A stretch of DNA of 64,000 nt from Moniliella sp. 'wahieum'. Taxonomy: Eukaryota; Basidiomycota; Moniliellomycetes; Moniliellales; Moniliellaceae. Below, piece by piece: positions 48,664 through 62,108 of this stretch. The notes under the pieces are model-generated. The model saw only the letters and a list, made by a program, of their open reading frames with translations, was not told where the DNA came from and ran no database searches. The stretch's first letter is position 1, and every line of letters starts with the position of its first letter. The position numbers were made by a program, and so were the translations under genes. The stretch spans positions 62,001 to 126,000 of the forward strand of contig RSEE01000117.1 of assembly GCA_003971905.1 (NCBI GenBank). The letters are read 5' to 3'.

Positions 48664-51600
48664 ATGCCACCCACACCACCCTCTGCCACTGTCAACGCAC
48701 TGCGCGCCATCCCGCGCGCCCAGCAGAGCGCCCAACATGGCGAACTTGTCCGCTCGTTTCAAGCTTTGGTATGTATACAACATAGCCACTGTTACTCTTC
48801 TCCATTTCTCTCGCCAACATGGCATGCATGCTGACCGATGATCCCCTTCCCGGCATCTGTATGCCCCTAGCTTACTCTGACTCCCGTCAAAACGAGTAGA
48901 GAAGAAGTCTCACGACTAACTAACCCGCAGCTCCAAAAGCAAGGTGCGGATGACCAGTTCGGCGAGGCCCTCGTGCACTCCCTCGTCACCAGCATGGGCG
49001 CGTACCTTCCCGCCGTCGTATGCCTGGGAGAGTTTATCCTCGAGCGCAAATTAAAGGCAACATGGACGCTTGTCAGCGATCCCGCATGTCTGCCAAGCCT
49101 CTAGAGCATGTGCTACCCCCCTCATCGCGTTTCCAATTTATGCGATGGATGTATAGGCTGACCTCCTGAGAAGCCTGTACAGCCCGAGTTTTACGCATGG
49201 CAGATGCTCCTTCGTATCCTGCAAAACAAGACGCTTGATGCTCTAGATGAGATCCAGGACAAGGCACCACCATCAGTCCAACGTGAGTTGCTATCCTTCT
49301 TTGGTCATTTCGGTGTTAAGCTCAACGGCTGACTTTTCTGCCATCATTACATGTATAGTCCGGACCATTATCCTCACCACATTTCTCCCGCATGTAGTTC
49401 AAATTCTGCGGGTCGCCTCCGAGTACCCACATCTTATTACAACCCGGACGACCGAAACAGTATGTTCATATATGCACGTAATACTCGGCATCTGTCTAAC
49501 GACAGTAGTGCGCCATGTCATGCATGGACCTTATGCGAGCTTTTGGAAGTAAGCAACCGTCTCAGATGGCCTCCAGGGTACTCAACCCGTGCGTATCCCT
49601 CCATGTTCGTATCAGAGCACTATTGCTATACTAATGCTGCCCATCAGACCTGCCCTGGGGCGTCTTTTGCTGCACTGCAAGGATTTGAGTGCACTGAAGC
49701 ATTTGGTAGCCATCACTCACTTTCTCCGCCCTGAGAAGAAGGATGATTGGCCACAGTACTTTCGCGATGTGTTTTCGTTCTGGGAGGGAGGTAGTTTTCC
49801 TCTTACTCTTGGATTCCAAAGGGGACTTTTGCTGCCTCTTTCTGGAGGGGACGCTCGGCTTTCGTTTCAAGAACAGCACGAGGAAAATCAACGCATGCAT
49901 CGCAATCCTCAATTCCCTAAAGTCCAACGAAAAGAGTTTTGAGCAGGCTGCACTCCAGCTGGCTCTAGAGTTTACAGATATTGGCGAGGGCCGGCCATTG
50001 TGCACTAGCATTGAGCGCCACGGCCAACAGGGGGTCCAAAAGGGGGTCCTGTGGGTGCAAGAGAGCGGCCCACTCCTTGTTCTGGGTACAGGGGAAACGA
50101 GCCAGGTTTACTCCACGACTTGGGAAGGGGTCAAAGGCATCACACTTGGCACAACACTAGAGTTTACATCCCTCCCTTGGACGGGATGGGGGAGGTTTCA
50201 CCACTCCAAGTTGGAAGTATTATTATGTTGAACAGAGAGGAGACGCGTCAAGCGCTCCAGTCATTCCAATCCCCTCGCCGTCTTCTTCGACCTAATGGAG
50301 GAATTGTGCGTACATTCCTTCCTAATGGATCCGATAGTCCAAATGCACTTAAAAGTGAAGTCCCTCTCAAAAGTGCTATGCCTCTCAAGAAAACTCAACC
50401 TAGTGACCCCTGGGGACCCACTCTCCTCCCTAGTCACCAGGGGTCCACGATTCCGGAACTACCCTGTACCCATTGGATTCGGATATGTCCCACTTCCGTC
50501 CGCACAGCTCTCCACGCAAGCAACAGCTCCCCTTTAGTCCAACGCTGAAAGGATGGACAACAGCCATGTTACCAAGGACCAAACCCCCAAGAATGCGCCC
50601 TTGAATGCAGTTGATGTGGCGGCAAGCTTATAAAGACGGCCGAAGTGCAGGTGGCCACCACCATGCCCAACATGATATCCGATGACCCCATTTCTACCTT
50701 CAATAAATCTCGGAGCACGTCACGAGAGAAGTCCGGATCGGGTGACACGGATGAAACTCAAGTCCATCAGCCGGCGCCTCCCCGTACAAAGCCACGGTAG
50801 ATCCGAGGGTGGATATTACTTATCCTTTGCCTAAGGATCCTCACCCCCCGACCTTGTCCAAGCGCCCTGCGGATGAGTCTTTCTCTCCGCGTGGGAAACA
50901 CCCACGCGGACCTCTAGTACCAATTTCGAAGATTCTAGACCCCGAAACCATCCGGAAGATGCAGGTTCCTGCAATGAGGGAATCCTCGTTTTCTGCGAAC
51001 CATGCTCTCCCAGCCCCACCCTGCTCTCTCAACCCACCCTGCTCTCTCAACCCTGCACCCTTATGCCCCAGAGTGACGTTCCCAGTCCCCGTGTGCCTCG
51101 CGGTCCTGAGAGAAAAGAGCTGCCTGCGTGGCATGAGTCTTTCAACATGCTCACCTCCCTGCAGCATTCATCATCAGCAAACTTGCATGTCCAGCCTTCC
51201 GCGGGGAAGAGGTGGGTGATTCCAAGGCAAGAGACGGCTACTGGAGGCTTGGTTTCTCCGTGGAACCATACGCGGGAGACAGGGGACACGGGGCAGTTTC
51301 CGGGACTGCATCGTGTGCTGTCCGTTGCTGCAGAGGTACGTTTTTTCTGATTATTCATTCCTCTTGCATAACAAGGCCCATCTTAGGAAGAAAGTATGTG
51401 GGTACTGACAGACAAAACAGAGCATGTACACGTATCTTGAGGACAAGATCACATTGAGGAAGAAACACGTCCGCACTCTTTTGGAGCAGATGAATGCTTC
51501 TGTCGCACAAGAGATGAGCAAGGTGCAGAGTCTAGTGTGCGTATCCACTTCTATTATGCCTAGAAATACCTCTGACCTATGAAGGGGATATGTGGACGGT

Positions 51601-51764
51601 TTAATAGGCACGAGGCGTATCTTGCTTCCCACCGTCTAAGTCAAGTGGCCGAACAGGTGAACGCATCACGCAAACACACATCCTCAGATACACTCCAAAT
51701 GGGACAGCTCTGTGGGCAATTGGAGAGCTGGATGGAGCGCGAGCGCCGGGCACTTCGTGAGTGA
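48664..51764 (+). CDS. unrecognised multi-exon protein with C-terminal coiled coil
   Basis: I do not recognise a family. Evidence for a gene: exon 1 (48664-48771, MPPTPPSATVNALRAIPRAQ) ends at GTATGT. Exon 2 after CCCGCAG at 48930 encodes helical LQKQGADDQFGEALVHSL. Further helical exons contain EFYAWQMLLRILQNKTLDAL (49187) and VRTIILTTFLPHVVQIL. The middle (49940-50230) includes INACIAILNSLKSNEKSFEQ and FTDIGEGRPLCTSI. A disordered, basic segment (SRSTSREKSGSGDTDE, KRPADESFSPRGKH; 50690-50900) suggests a nuclear protein. Two final exons joined over clear introns encode a coiled coil: YLEDKITLRKKHVRTLLEQM, then HRLSQVAEQVNASRK and MGQLCGQLESWMERERRAL. Several frame changes obscure the middle. 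Exon limits there are tentative. Confidence 0.6.
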
Positions 51765-52755
51765 GAAGGACTTTTGCCTAATAGTGCCGCACAAGCAAAT
51801 CCCCCTGATAGGAGGAGAACTATTGTCTTCGCCTCCCTGTGGTTTCAAAGAACAATAACACACACAACCCGATACCGATAATACATTGAGTCAAAATGGG
51901 TGTCACCGCAGCTACAGGGAGATCTTCTATAGCCTATCGCATCCTATTTTTCAGGAAGATTGTAAGTCGGGGGGCCTCGGTGGAACCGTATTTGGTATTG
52001 GCAACGCCTGGGAGAGAGCAAGGGGCGGATTATACACATAAATATAGAGGCTTTTGCGGCCGAAGAAGAATATGAAGTTGCTAATGGCTAACAGTGTCCT
52101 GTATAGGAGACCTGTGAGTGGATTAAAAGGAGCAACATGAAATTCCCCATTACAAGCTGATACCGTTCCACCCCTGTGGCAAGGCGATGGAAGTAATACA
52201 TCGTGGGGAGAGCGGGTTCTTTGTCATTTCTCACTCTCACTCCACCCAACACGGGTGTTGGTAGTACAGGTGTGCCCAAAGTGATGAAGAACATTTTGCT
52301 CTGACCCAGAGAGAGAAAGTGGGGCATTTGTGGTGGAGGTACCATAGCATGACGGTTGGTTACTGTAGAAACCTCCACATAGCTGATGGGTTGGACGGTG
52401 GATGGATACCGGTGAATCCGAGAGACCCCTCAGCCAGCCCTCTCCGCTGAAGCTTGAAGCCCTGAGACTCGGCCTCAGGCCCGGGGTTGGGGCACGTGAC
52501 CAAGTGGGGCGAGTGAGCCACTGCGGGCACTATACCGCAGATTCAGCGTGGGTAGTACACGGCGTACTTACATCATCAATGCCATCTCCGAGAGTTCAGG
52601 TTCAGGGTTAACGTTGTTCAGCTTATGTGGCAGCTTGCGGCTGAGGTTAGCCAGGCAGATCTGCCAAAAGTCGCGCTCCTCTCTCGTCTTGCCTCCCTTC
52701 CACCACCATTCACCCCTTGCCCCAACCCCTTCGTCCATCGTCTCCCACCTCCACC
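51765..52755. other. intergenic region, UBC6 promoter
   Basis: No gene supported. Inverted words CTGAAGCTTGAAGCCCTGAG and CTCAGGCCC lie near 52446-52484; a C/T-rich leader precedes the start at 52756. Confidence 0.5.
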
Positions 52756-53808
52756 ATGGCGAGCAAAGCAGCTGCCAAGCGTGTATGTTACCGTTTTGTC
52801 TCTCTTCTGCGACCTGAGCTGACCCCCGCCCCGCCGACCAGGGCAAGGAGACTATCAACATGGAAACCGACCCCCCGCCCTACTGTTACGCCCGTCCCCG
52901 CGAGGATAATGTTCTCGAGTGGCACTTTATTCTCCGTGGCCCCCCCGATACCCCCTATGAAGGAGGGGAGTACTGGGGTCAGCTTCTGTTCCCGAGCGAC
53001 TACCCCTTCAAGCCTCCGTATGTATGCCCCCTTCCCCCCTGGCGATGTTTAGCTTACCACGGCTGTGACAGAGGCATCAAGGTCCAGACCCCCAGTGGCC
53101 GTTTCAGTCCTAACACCAAGATCTGCACTTCGATGAGCGACTTCCACCCCGGCAGTTGGAACCCAAGCTGGAGTGTGACCAACATGTACGCTTCCCCCTT
53201 CCTCCTCCCCCTCCCTATCCTACCCCCTTGTGCGGACTAACATTGACTCGCGTTAGTCTCGTGGGCCTGCTATCGTTCATGACAGGCGAAGAGATGACGA
53301 CTGGAAGTGTTTCGGCCAGTGCGGCCGACCGAAGGGCGTATGCACTTGCCTCGCATGCCTGGAACATCAAGCAACGCAAATTTGTCGCCCTATTTCCCGA
53401 GTACGCCCACGCTACCGCTACACCCCTGCCCAACATGGGTCAGCGCCCCGCTCTTCCGCCGGCCAACCCTGAGCCAGCTCCTTCGGCCGAGGCTGCTGCC
53501 ACGACTGCCTCGGCTGTTTCGCCCGCTTCGACCGCTTCTGTTGCAGCACCCTCTATCGACCCTACGCCTACCGGCTCCACGGAGGAGCGGCCTTTGACGG
53601 GGATTGCGGCACGGCGAGCCAATCGGAAAGCCAACCGGGGAGGCAAGGTAAATGAACTTCCGGGTACGCCCCCCCACGGGGACTACTAAACACGTTGTTC
53701 AGCCTTGGTCAACGCAAGTTGGCCTTTGCTGCGGCGGTGGTGGCGTACCTGTTTCTTAGTCGACTAGCAAGTCGGGTCGGGTCGTATGCTGACGCTCCCA
53801 CCGCTTGA
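52756..53808 (+). CDS. UBC6: ER-anchored ubiquitin-conjugating enzyme E2
   Basis: E2 enzyme of ER-associated degradation, working with the Doa10 ligase on the cytosolic face of the ER. Exon 1 is nine codons (MASKAAAKR, 52756-52782). Exon 2 from 52842 carries [31 protein letters not shown] and DYPFKPP. Exon 3 has [27 protein letters not shown] with the catalytic Cys in KIC and the Ubc6-type DFHP motif. Exon 4 has [18 protein letters not shown], then an Ala/Pro/Thr-rich linker. The last exon encodes [20 protein letters not shown], the C-terminal membrane anchor. Introns of about 50-65 bp. The start of exon 2 lacks the LxxEY segment usual after AAAKR, so a short exon may have been missed. The final splice phase is off by one. 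Confidence 0.94.
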
Positions 53809-55835
53809 TTAGTGATTTGTGCCCTCCTAGCCACCTGACCACTTTGGTCATGGGCAAACGTTGTGGACCCCCCTCGTTTCTCTTCAACGTACCTTTTATT
53901 GTATCAAGGAAATGTGCGCAGTCAATAGGGCTGTAGAAGTGTGTGCGAAAGGCTAGAACGGCTCAATATTCAATGGTTTCGAAGCCGAGACGGAGGTTTT
54001 GACATGCGCAAATCCATCTCCCGATCAGCCCCTCGTGACTGCATAGCTAATCGAAAATGCCGGTAACAAGGTTCCGGATAGATATGTGAGGATGCGTACG
54101 AAATTCAAGGTGGGCAAGGCCCACAAGATTGTGCACCAGAAATTTCGATTAGCCATGTGCTGTTCCTCATCCTTATTTCCGATGTCGAGTCACTCTCCTC
54201 GTTTCTGTGGCGTTCCGGTACCTCCCAGACATCGGCTCTGGGATTGGGGTTGTGGGGGGGGCTTGTCTTGACCCTCCTTGGTTTCAGCTAGATTCAGGTG
54301 AGCTTGGGCGTGACCTCCTCCTTCTCTGTTTCCATCTCCTGATCATAAACATCCATGAGGCTCTGTCGTTTCCTCAGGTGCTGGCGCCGCGCGGGCTCTG
54401 CTCCACGCCGGGACAGAGCCCGCGCCGGGACGCCAATCCACATATTGGCTGAATATGGTGGGCGCTTGCGACTGGAGCCTTCAAGTCGTCCACGTCTTGA
54501 CTTACAGCTGTCGCAGCAGGAAGCACCACTGTCTTGAATCAAGCTTCAAGCTTCAAGCTTCAAGCTTCAAGCTTCAAGGCGCTTTTAGGATTGCTTGTTA
54601 CAGGAACAGCGGACGAAAGTTCATTGTCACACGGGGCATCGCCACCTCCCTGTAGCTACGGCCTGCTACGGCTCTCGATCGACCAGCCACTGAAGATGGC
54701 CTGCCGTTGATCCGCTGTTTTCCTGCAGTGACGAATACGCGTTAGTTGCATGCTAGGTTCCAACCACTTAACCGCACGTTTTTGGCTGGTTTGAGACGGC
54801 TGGCGAAGCACGACCAGGTGCTCCCGTATGCTCCCGGAAGCGTTCGAAGGCCAGGCAGGTATGGGAGGGGAATGGGGAAGGGCAAGGGCAGAAAGGAGTA
54901 GTATGCAACGCAATAAGATCGAACCGGGCATTGAATATTGAATCTTGAATCTTGACCCTAGAAGGCGCTGGACGCTGGGGGGTCGATGCTCCGGATGATT
55001 GTACGTCACGCCTGTTGTCACATGTTCTTCGATCTTCTGTGGCCCTGCTGCCTCAGCCTGATGGCCTTGGACGCCTTGAAGCTTCAAGAGTTACTCACTA
55101 GTCACTAAGCTAGTCACATGTCGTCGCGACTGTAGTCGTTGTTCAAATTTGTGTGTTCAACGGAGTTCAACATTCCTAGGTTCAACACGTTCAACGTCAA
55201 CATTCAACGTAAACCATAGTCCCCATCAGGCGAATCAGGTTGACTGGTGTGAGGAACTCAAGTTGGGAGCGGCAGCGTGGCCAGGACACTTAGATTGTCC
55301 AATGAACTTCTGTCGAGGACGGGTTCGCCGTGTTCATCGTTCGTCCAAGGTTCCACCAACCCATTATAGCCAACACTCGTTCTACCCATTCGTTCTCACA
55401 TTCGCGCAGCATTAGGCGGAAGAATCGACTTGATCGATCGGTCCCTGAAGACGATGGACTACGCTACTACTGCCTCTTCCTCGACCGCAGAGCTCAGCTG
55501 AGCAAACATTGAGGAGCGGGATCGAATCAGCGACCCCGAGATACGTCCGTATTTACATTAGCGCATTAGCACCCAACTGCATGCGAGGCGAAGGCGTATT
55601 AGGCCTTAGGCCAAAGAGTATTCAAGGCGTTCAAAGACAAGTTGCAGTGAAGGCGCATGTACATTTGAACCTACAAAAACCCCAGCGGGGGAAAAAGAAA
55701 CAAGATCGTCATAGCGGCGAAGAACGACAATAGGGGAAGGAAGCCGTACCGCAGATCGCAGAGCAATGCCGTGGTGCAGGTGGTATCGAAGCGCTGATAT
55801 ACGCAGGGCAGACGGGAGCCGGGCTCATGCACGGC
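53809..55835. other. gene-free region with short tandem repeats
   Basis: No protein family seen. Holds the AAGCTTC array listed separately, CGCGCGGGCTCTGCT...GAGCCCGCGCC inverted words (54388-54428), CACTAGTCACTAAGCTAGTC (55095-55114) and many GTTCAAC words (55150-55215). Confidence 0.5.
54539..54578. repeat. AAGCTTC heptamer array
   Basis: Five tandem AAGCTTC units. The same word occurs in shorter runs at 16043, 22245, 32410, 52450, 55076 and 58080. Confidence 0.85.
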
Positions 55836-56414
55836 TTAAGCTCGCGAGCTGCCGAACGTCTCCTTAAAGTCGCCGCCACGGAACGCGCCAGCCCCAATGG
55901 TTGCAACCACACAGAGCATAAATGTCGTCAGACGAAGTTAATGAAACCAAAGGCAATCAACGTCTCGTTCGCAGAGCAGTACTTGAACGACGAGTGGAGC
56001 AGTTCTGAGCACCGCCCATGGACGCAGTCAGAGACGCAGCAGCGAGAGCCAGAAGACCCAGTCAAGGAAGATAAAGATGAGGTGCGAGACGATCGAGGTG
56101 ACACACCGCCAATGCCGGTGAGGAAGCAGACAACCTAGAGACCAATCAAACAAGTCAGAAGGGCTGGGAATCGGTAGTGTGGATCGGGGACTATATACGA
56201 CATAAGCCGTGGCAAATAGGAAGGAGAACCAGCCGACGAAGAGGAAGAAGCGAACGCGGGCCTTAACTGAGGACTTGACGTCCTTGGCAGCGTCCTTGGC
56301 GTTGTAGTCATGCACCAAGACGGAGGCGATGATGGCGACGACGAGGGAGAACAATGACAGCACGCCTAGAGTGACAGGCGCGCCGCGGCGAACAATAGTG
56401 CTGGCGTCAACCAT
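55836..56414 (-). CDS. MARVEL-like four-span membrane protein
   Basis: Starts MVDASTIVRRGAPVTLGVLS at 56414. Helix 1 is TLGVLSLFSLVVAIIASVLVHDY, then a charged loop KDAAKDVKSSVKARV and helix 2 FFLFVGWFSFLFATAYVV. An intron near 56135-56200 follows. Helix 3 is SHLIFIFLDWVFWLSLL with the following extracellular CSxxSSFKYCSANETL, and helix 4 is TFMLCVVATIGAGAF. The tail ends GGDFKETFGSSRA at 55836. The pattern of four helices with a two-cysteine loop after helix 3 fits the fungal MARVEL group, found at membrane domains (eisosomes) and in the secretory pathway; role here unknown. A TATA-like GATATAAG lies about 125 bp upstream. Two or three single-base frame changes in exon 2. Confidence 0.78.
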
Positions 56415-57780
56415 TGCAGAGGAAATAAGAAAGTAAGGGCGAGTAGAAGAAGCGGAAGTGGCAAAGGTTAGGTGGTGGGGGGGGTACGACAGGAGAAAGA
56501 GAGAGAAAGGCCGCAAGTAGTGCGTTGCCGGGCAACCTACTTATATCACCGCGGCCTGGGGAGGGGCGGCAGGGCGACAGGCCAGTGACGGCAGGCGGGC
56601 AGTGTAGGATTCGATGAGACCTCACATTCCCCGTCAATGCCGTCAGTACACTGGGTTAGCGCCGAGCTCAAAAGAGCACTCGCGGCCGGCGCGCACGCAT
56701 GTTGCACTACCCCCGTGCCGGGTACTAGTCCGGTCTCGGCCGCAGTGGCCTGCCGCCCTTGCCCGAGTGCAAGTCCGCGGGGAATGCGCAGCCTTGCACT
56801 GCCCCCGTGCGTCGCTGAACTCTATGCGTTGGGGAGGCAGGTCGCGCGGGCAGCTCAGCGCCACTGTCGGATGTGTTGCCGCCGTCGGTGGCGGCACATG
56901 CTCGCACTTTTGTTCGCTTATTTTTTTTTTTAGCTGGAGGCACCCCGGGCACCCAAGCGGTGTGGGCATGGGGCGTGCTGCAGCCACACAAGCCAGCGGG
57001 AGCTCCTGCTGAGGGCTGAGCTGCTCAGGCGCTGTGCCGGATGTTGCGGCGCGCAGGCACTGAGGCACTGTGCGCTAATGCGAATCGCTGGGGCGGGCTC
57101 GCACATGGCGCTGTGGGCCATTGGGGGCCATGCGCCGTGTGACAATGTGACGCAACCTGACCGCCGATCATTTTTTCTGTCAGCCAACTAATATAAACGC
57201 GTAACGCGTCACTGCGTAGCTGCAACGCCTGACGCCTGACACTGACCCCAACGCCGGGGGGCGGCAGCCGCGTCCCGAGAAGAGTAAGCACGGGTGGACA
57301 TTGCATGGACCGGATGCAGGTTGCAGCACAGCACTACCACCGGTCCCATCCCTTCCTTCTGAATCTGACGCGCCGTGTCATGCACGTCGGGCCCTCAGGT
57401 AATGCGTAAGATTAGAGTTACTAATGGCTGTGGCCCTAGCGATGACCACCTTCTGGCGCCTGTTACATGTTATTTCCAGCCTCTTGGCCCTTGAGCTCGA
57501 CCGGTGACCGAGACGCGTAAGTAACTCGGGGTGGTACTGGTACTCTGACTCAGTACTACTGAGTAACTGAGTACTCAGACTGAGTACTGAATAAGGAATG
57601 CTGAGTTGCTGATGATCGTCAACGGGCCCTTCAATTGGGGTCAGCGTGTCAGCGAGTTCGGCCACCCAAGCATCATGTGCATGCACCTGCATGCACTCGG
57701 AAGAGAGTCTCAGCGTAACACATCCATCACAACCACTAGGCGTACGTACTTATCATCGATGTTCGACGTTCGGCATCCAT

Positions 57781-57834
57781 CTCAGATCTCAGATCCCTCA
57801 GATCCCCCAGATCCCCCAGATCCCCCAGATCCCC
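57781..57834. repeat. CAGATCCCC nonamer array
   Basis: Four near-perfect CAGATCCCC units preceded by decayed CAGATCTCAGATCC. The same CTCAGATCTCAG word occurs at 21580. Confidence 0.85.
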
Positions 57835-57938
57835 ACAGGCTCAGACCTCCGAGATCGCTCAGGTCTCTTCTCAGAATTCATCGGTCATCAACATCGTCGC
57901 AACCACGCTGCGTTTCGCGTTCTAGACACCACTTTATG

Positions 57939-57966
57939 TTGAACTTGAACTTGAACTTGAACGTTG
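57939..57966. repeat. TTGAAC hexamer array
   Basis: Four TTGAAC units followed by GTTGAGTTGACGTTG. Confidence 0.8.
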
Positions 57967-58078
57967 AGTTGACGTTGATTATTGATCGGCCTTTCGCAGC
58001 GGTCGCAGTCTCTCGTGATCTGACGGATCTGACGGAGCCAACACCTCAGTATGCATGAACCTGTTCAGCGCTTCGACA

Positions 58079-58108
58079 TTCAAGCTTCAAGCTTCAAGCT
58101 TCAAGCTC
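58079..58108. repeat. AAGCTTC heptamer array, second locus
   Basis: Four tandem CAAGCTT units, the same word as at 54539-54578, 3.5 kb away. Confidence 0.85.
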
Positions 58109-61100
58109 CCTCCGGCTTCCGCTTGCGGGAAAATCAACCTCCCATTCGCGTTGCATCGAACGAACGGCTGGCTGGGCCGAAGACAGAAGACAGTTCGATG
58201 TCGAACGCTGTCATCGCAGCAACGTGTACGATGCTCGATCGCGCGCAGAACAACATCGAATCATCCATCGCAGTGCCGTCAGGTGTACCATCATGCATCT
58301 GGCATCAGATAAATCAGTGTTCAACTTGAACGTTCACTGAACGTTACTAGTTAGTTACTCGCGTTACTTGTGAACGTGTGAACGTGACCCATGTGAACCT
58401 CCATCTGCCCCAAGCCTGCCCCAACCAACCATTTCACGTCAGCATCACGTCATCATGCACAGGCATCATGCATCATGAGCTCATGCATCATGTGTACGCA
58501 CACATGGACACTTTCAACTTTGAAGGCATTTGAAATGTTTAGGCACTACCCTCGGGCCTCAGGCTGAGGCCCCATCGGCCTCTCCTGCCCCAATAACGAA
58601 TCCCACCAACCCGACGAGATGCTTGCAAAAAAAGCAGTCCGAAGCGAGGCTCCGCAGATTGTGGAGGGTATACAAAGCCACCACACCACATATCCCTCCT
58701 TCATTCACACGTTTCATGAGCGAAGGATCTGACCACCATGACAGAGCCCCTCGGCATCTTATTATCGAGTCCATTATATGTAGCCTTTTGGAAGGACATT
58801 TGCAAACTAACTTACGCACAGAAGGATCATATAAGTAGAGTAGGAAACGCTTTTTGTGTCGGCATGACGACGGATGAGAAGTCTGAAGGTCGCTCATCCG
58901 TCGGCGTTCGTGCTGACAGCTCGAAGAGCCCCGAGTCCACATTCTACGGGAGAGTCGTTATATATTAGCAGGTGAGAAAGGGCTCTCCCTCTGCCTCCCA
59001 GTATTCGTTTCCAAACCAGATGAACTATATACGGGGGTGGATGTGAACGAGCATGATGGATGTGTGAGGTATGGGAACCATCCCCAATATTCTCTTCAGC
59101 TCTCTTTCTTTCCAATAATCGAAATGATCCACATCTTCTTAGCATCAGTCTTGTTCTTGGCATAATGTGGTGGCATGCTTGCGTCGTAATGACGACAAGG
59201 GGAAAGAACGGAAAATGGGCGGATCCCGGATGCTTTGCGTTCTTCTTGCAATCAGCCTACTCGAGTAGCCACATGCAGCTCCTTCTCTCGAGGTTCCATA
59301 ATAGTGAATTCTCCTAAGACCTCGTTTACCGCCTTACGGGAATGCCCCGTAGCCACATGCGAAACTGAACCCTCAAAAGGTGTGTTGGGCCATCTCCATC
59401 CCTGAGAGATCCTTCAAATGCACCTTCTGCATGGTTCCATTACAGGGTAGTCCGTATACTTCTGTGTGCCCTTCTCCCTGGCCTTGTTCCTTGTTTCCCC
59501 CAATGACCCCAATGACCATGTTCGTCCTGCTAGGCCAGCATTGCACTCAAGGTGGCATCCGATGCGTCGGTCTCGATGCGGAGAAGGCAACAAGGATCAT
59601 AGTGGCAAGTGGAATGTGAGGACTGAAGTGAAGGTCCGCTTCAGGTCGTCTAAGGCACTTTGGCGACCTATCAAAACGCCGCTGGGTCTTACGGATGAGG
59701 TCCTCAGAATGTCAGAGGGAAATGTCAAGATCGTTCGTGGGAGTAAACTACAGGCATCGGGCAGGGAACAGAAGCAAAAGGGAAAGGAAAGAGCGAAATA
59801 AAAACGGGGATCAGAACTGGACATTGTACAGCGAGCGTAGTCAATCTCGGGGGCACGCAGGCTCCACATCAATAAAAAGGACGAATATGTTCCCCCATAG
59901 ATAGTCAATCTCCCTTTAATTGCTGTCTTTTACTTCGGTGTTCATGTATCTTCTGGGGTTGAAGCTCAACTTGGGCACCAGTTGCACTCCCAGCGTATCG
60001 AAGAAGTATCTGCAGTCCCATCTGTGCCCATCCATTCAATCCATTGATACTGATGAAAGGCTTTTTTGTTCCAGAGCACAGCTGTGGGAATTGTCTCATG
60101 GTGCCCTATACGATCCACCACGGCAGCACACTGCGCTTTATTTTGATCGGAGCGTAGTGTTCTATGGGAGTTTCCGAGTTGATGGGGCGCCAGGGTGATG
60201 TTTCCCCCTCGGTTCCATGGGTTTCATCCCTTATTGGTTGCGGGCAGGGCATGGGTGTTTAGGGTGGTTTGGGGATGAGAGAAGGTTTCTTCGGGAGAGG
60301 CCAGAGAGCCTTTTCCGATTTTGTAACTCTAATGGCTTACTTCTCCAGCGATTCTGTTGGACAGCAGAGCTGAATGCATTGATGGTTTAAAGACAAGGTG
60401 CGGAACTTGGCCCAGCAGAAGAAGCAAAGAGGATGGGGATCATGGAGCTGGGCGCTAGACCAGTCTCTCAGACTCGATCGAGCACGATCGAATCTGGACT
60501 CAGCTCCTCGGCCGACTCGAGAGGACCGGAGGACCAAGTCAGCATGGCTTAGAGGTTTTATTGGCCCTTAGACCCCCCGGTCAACAATAAGAAGAAGAGA
60601 CACAGCCTCGACGAGCTATTAAACGGAACTGAAGATGATCTTCAGGACGAGGAAGCCGCATTGACCGCAAAAAGCGAGAGAGGATGAAACAATAATTTTT
60701 TGCCCGCGTTTATAGGGTAACTGGGTTCCAGATGCAAGGACCCCTCACGGTTAATCGAGCCCGAATTCTATTGGTGGGGGTCCGAACGGGGAGGGCTAGA
60801 GACAAATCAAATTTCCTTGACCAGCCTTGATCAGCTTGGTCACTGTTTCAGCTGGCGTAGGAAGGTGCGTAGTAGTAAGGGCGGGATCGAGCACAAGATA
60901 TCGTTCCTCTGTAGTCCGTGGTCCCTTGGGGTTGGCTGAGAGAAGGCCGCGCAGGCAATGAGACAAAGAGAGTCTCCTTATTCAGACGGAGAGGTCCTGT
61001 CGCAGGAGGAACTCAAATCGCTTGGGATGGCAGCACGATCCGTACAGATTGGACTGTGGATCCCAGAATTCGACGGCAATATATGCTTACACGTCCATAG

Positions 61101-62108
61101 CAGCAGTCGACAAAAAGCTAATGGACATTGAAAGCAATAGCCTTCTTGGTAGAGTGGAGACTGCCAGGCCAATGAGTTGGTTGCAAAAACGGAAAGGGAC
61201 CCCAAGTGAAAGATGCATTAGATGATTGTAGACGAAAAACGACCCCCTGACTGCTTGGTTCAATAGCTCTCAAGGGTCATACTACAGACAAGATCTCTAA
61301 GGGGACCAGTCCGGGGGTCTTTCGAAAAAGGAACACATACCAATTGGGGAAGGCTTATCGGTTACCACCCTCAGCCAGGAACAGAAACACAGTCAAATCC
61401 AAGAATGTGGCCCGGGGAAGAGTATCAAAAGAAGGTCTCTCCGCTCTCTCAGCCCCAGACAGGAGAAAAGTCCATCAGGCATGAGGCATCTCATGAGGGA
61501 AGGGCCTCGCAACGAAAATGAGACCCCATCATCACCCGGAAACAAATGCCACAGGTCCGGAAGCTCAACTCAATTCTCACTAGCGTTCTACTACCACTGA
61601 AAGAAAACAAATTCAAGGAGGATATAAAATCAAGGTCCAACCAAACAAAACGTGCGATGGATCGATCATCTCGAAAGCATCATGGCCACCAGGAAGGGGT
61701 CGACTTGATTCAGGCCCCAGTTAGCTCGGATCGAAAGGACCATGATCTATTGTTCAAGCGCAAAACGGAGTAAACAGTTTCTTCAACAGGCGAGTCAGCC
61801 TATAGTCAGCCCAATCTTTACGCTGACACAACCCAAGTAAGGGAGAAAAAGAGAGAGCAGGTGGGATCGCTGGGTTCGCCCACGTCCACCGTCACCGGTG
61901 TTGAGAACATCACGCTCCTCCTCACAACAAGGCGTGTGGTCACCAGTCCACGGAGATGCCCTCCCTCTGTCACAAGGACGATGGGCGCTCATCTCTTAGT
62001 TCTATATGCGAGCAGGCAAAGAAAATGTGCAACCCTACTGCCCGCCGACCTGCACGTGTGGCCGGGGCGGGCGACGCCAATCATCGGGCATATGACAGAG
62101 TCGCGTCG

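Noticed and set aside
54539-54578. Telomere-type repeat
   Set aside because: AAGCTTC arrays are short, scattered in many places and on both strands, unlike a chromosome end.
57378-57692. 104-codon minus-strand frame
   Set aside because: Crosses TACTGAGTACT-type repeats and has no family resemblance; length is within chance expectation.
60337-62000. Possible degraded reverse-transcriptase or gag-like region
   Set aside because: Stops in all frames and no diagnostic motif seen; not enough to name an element.
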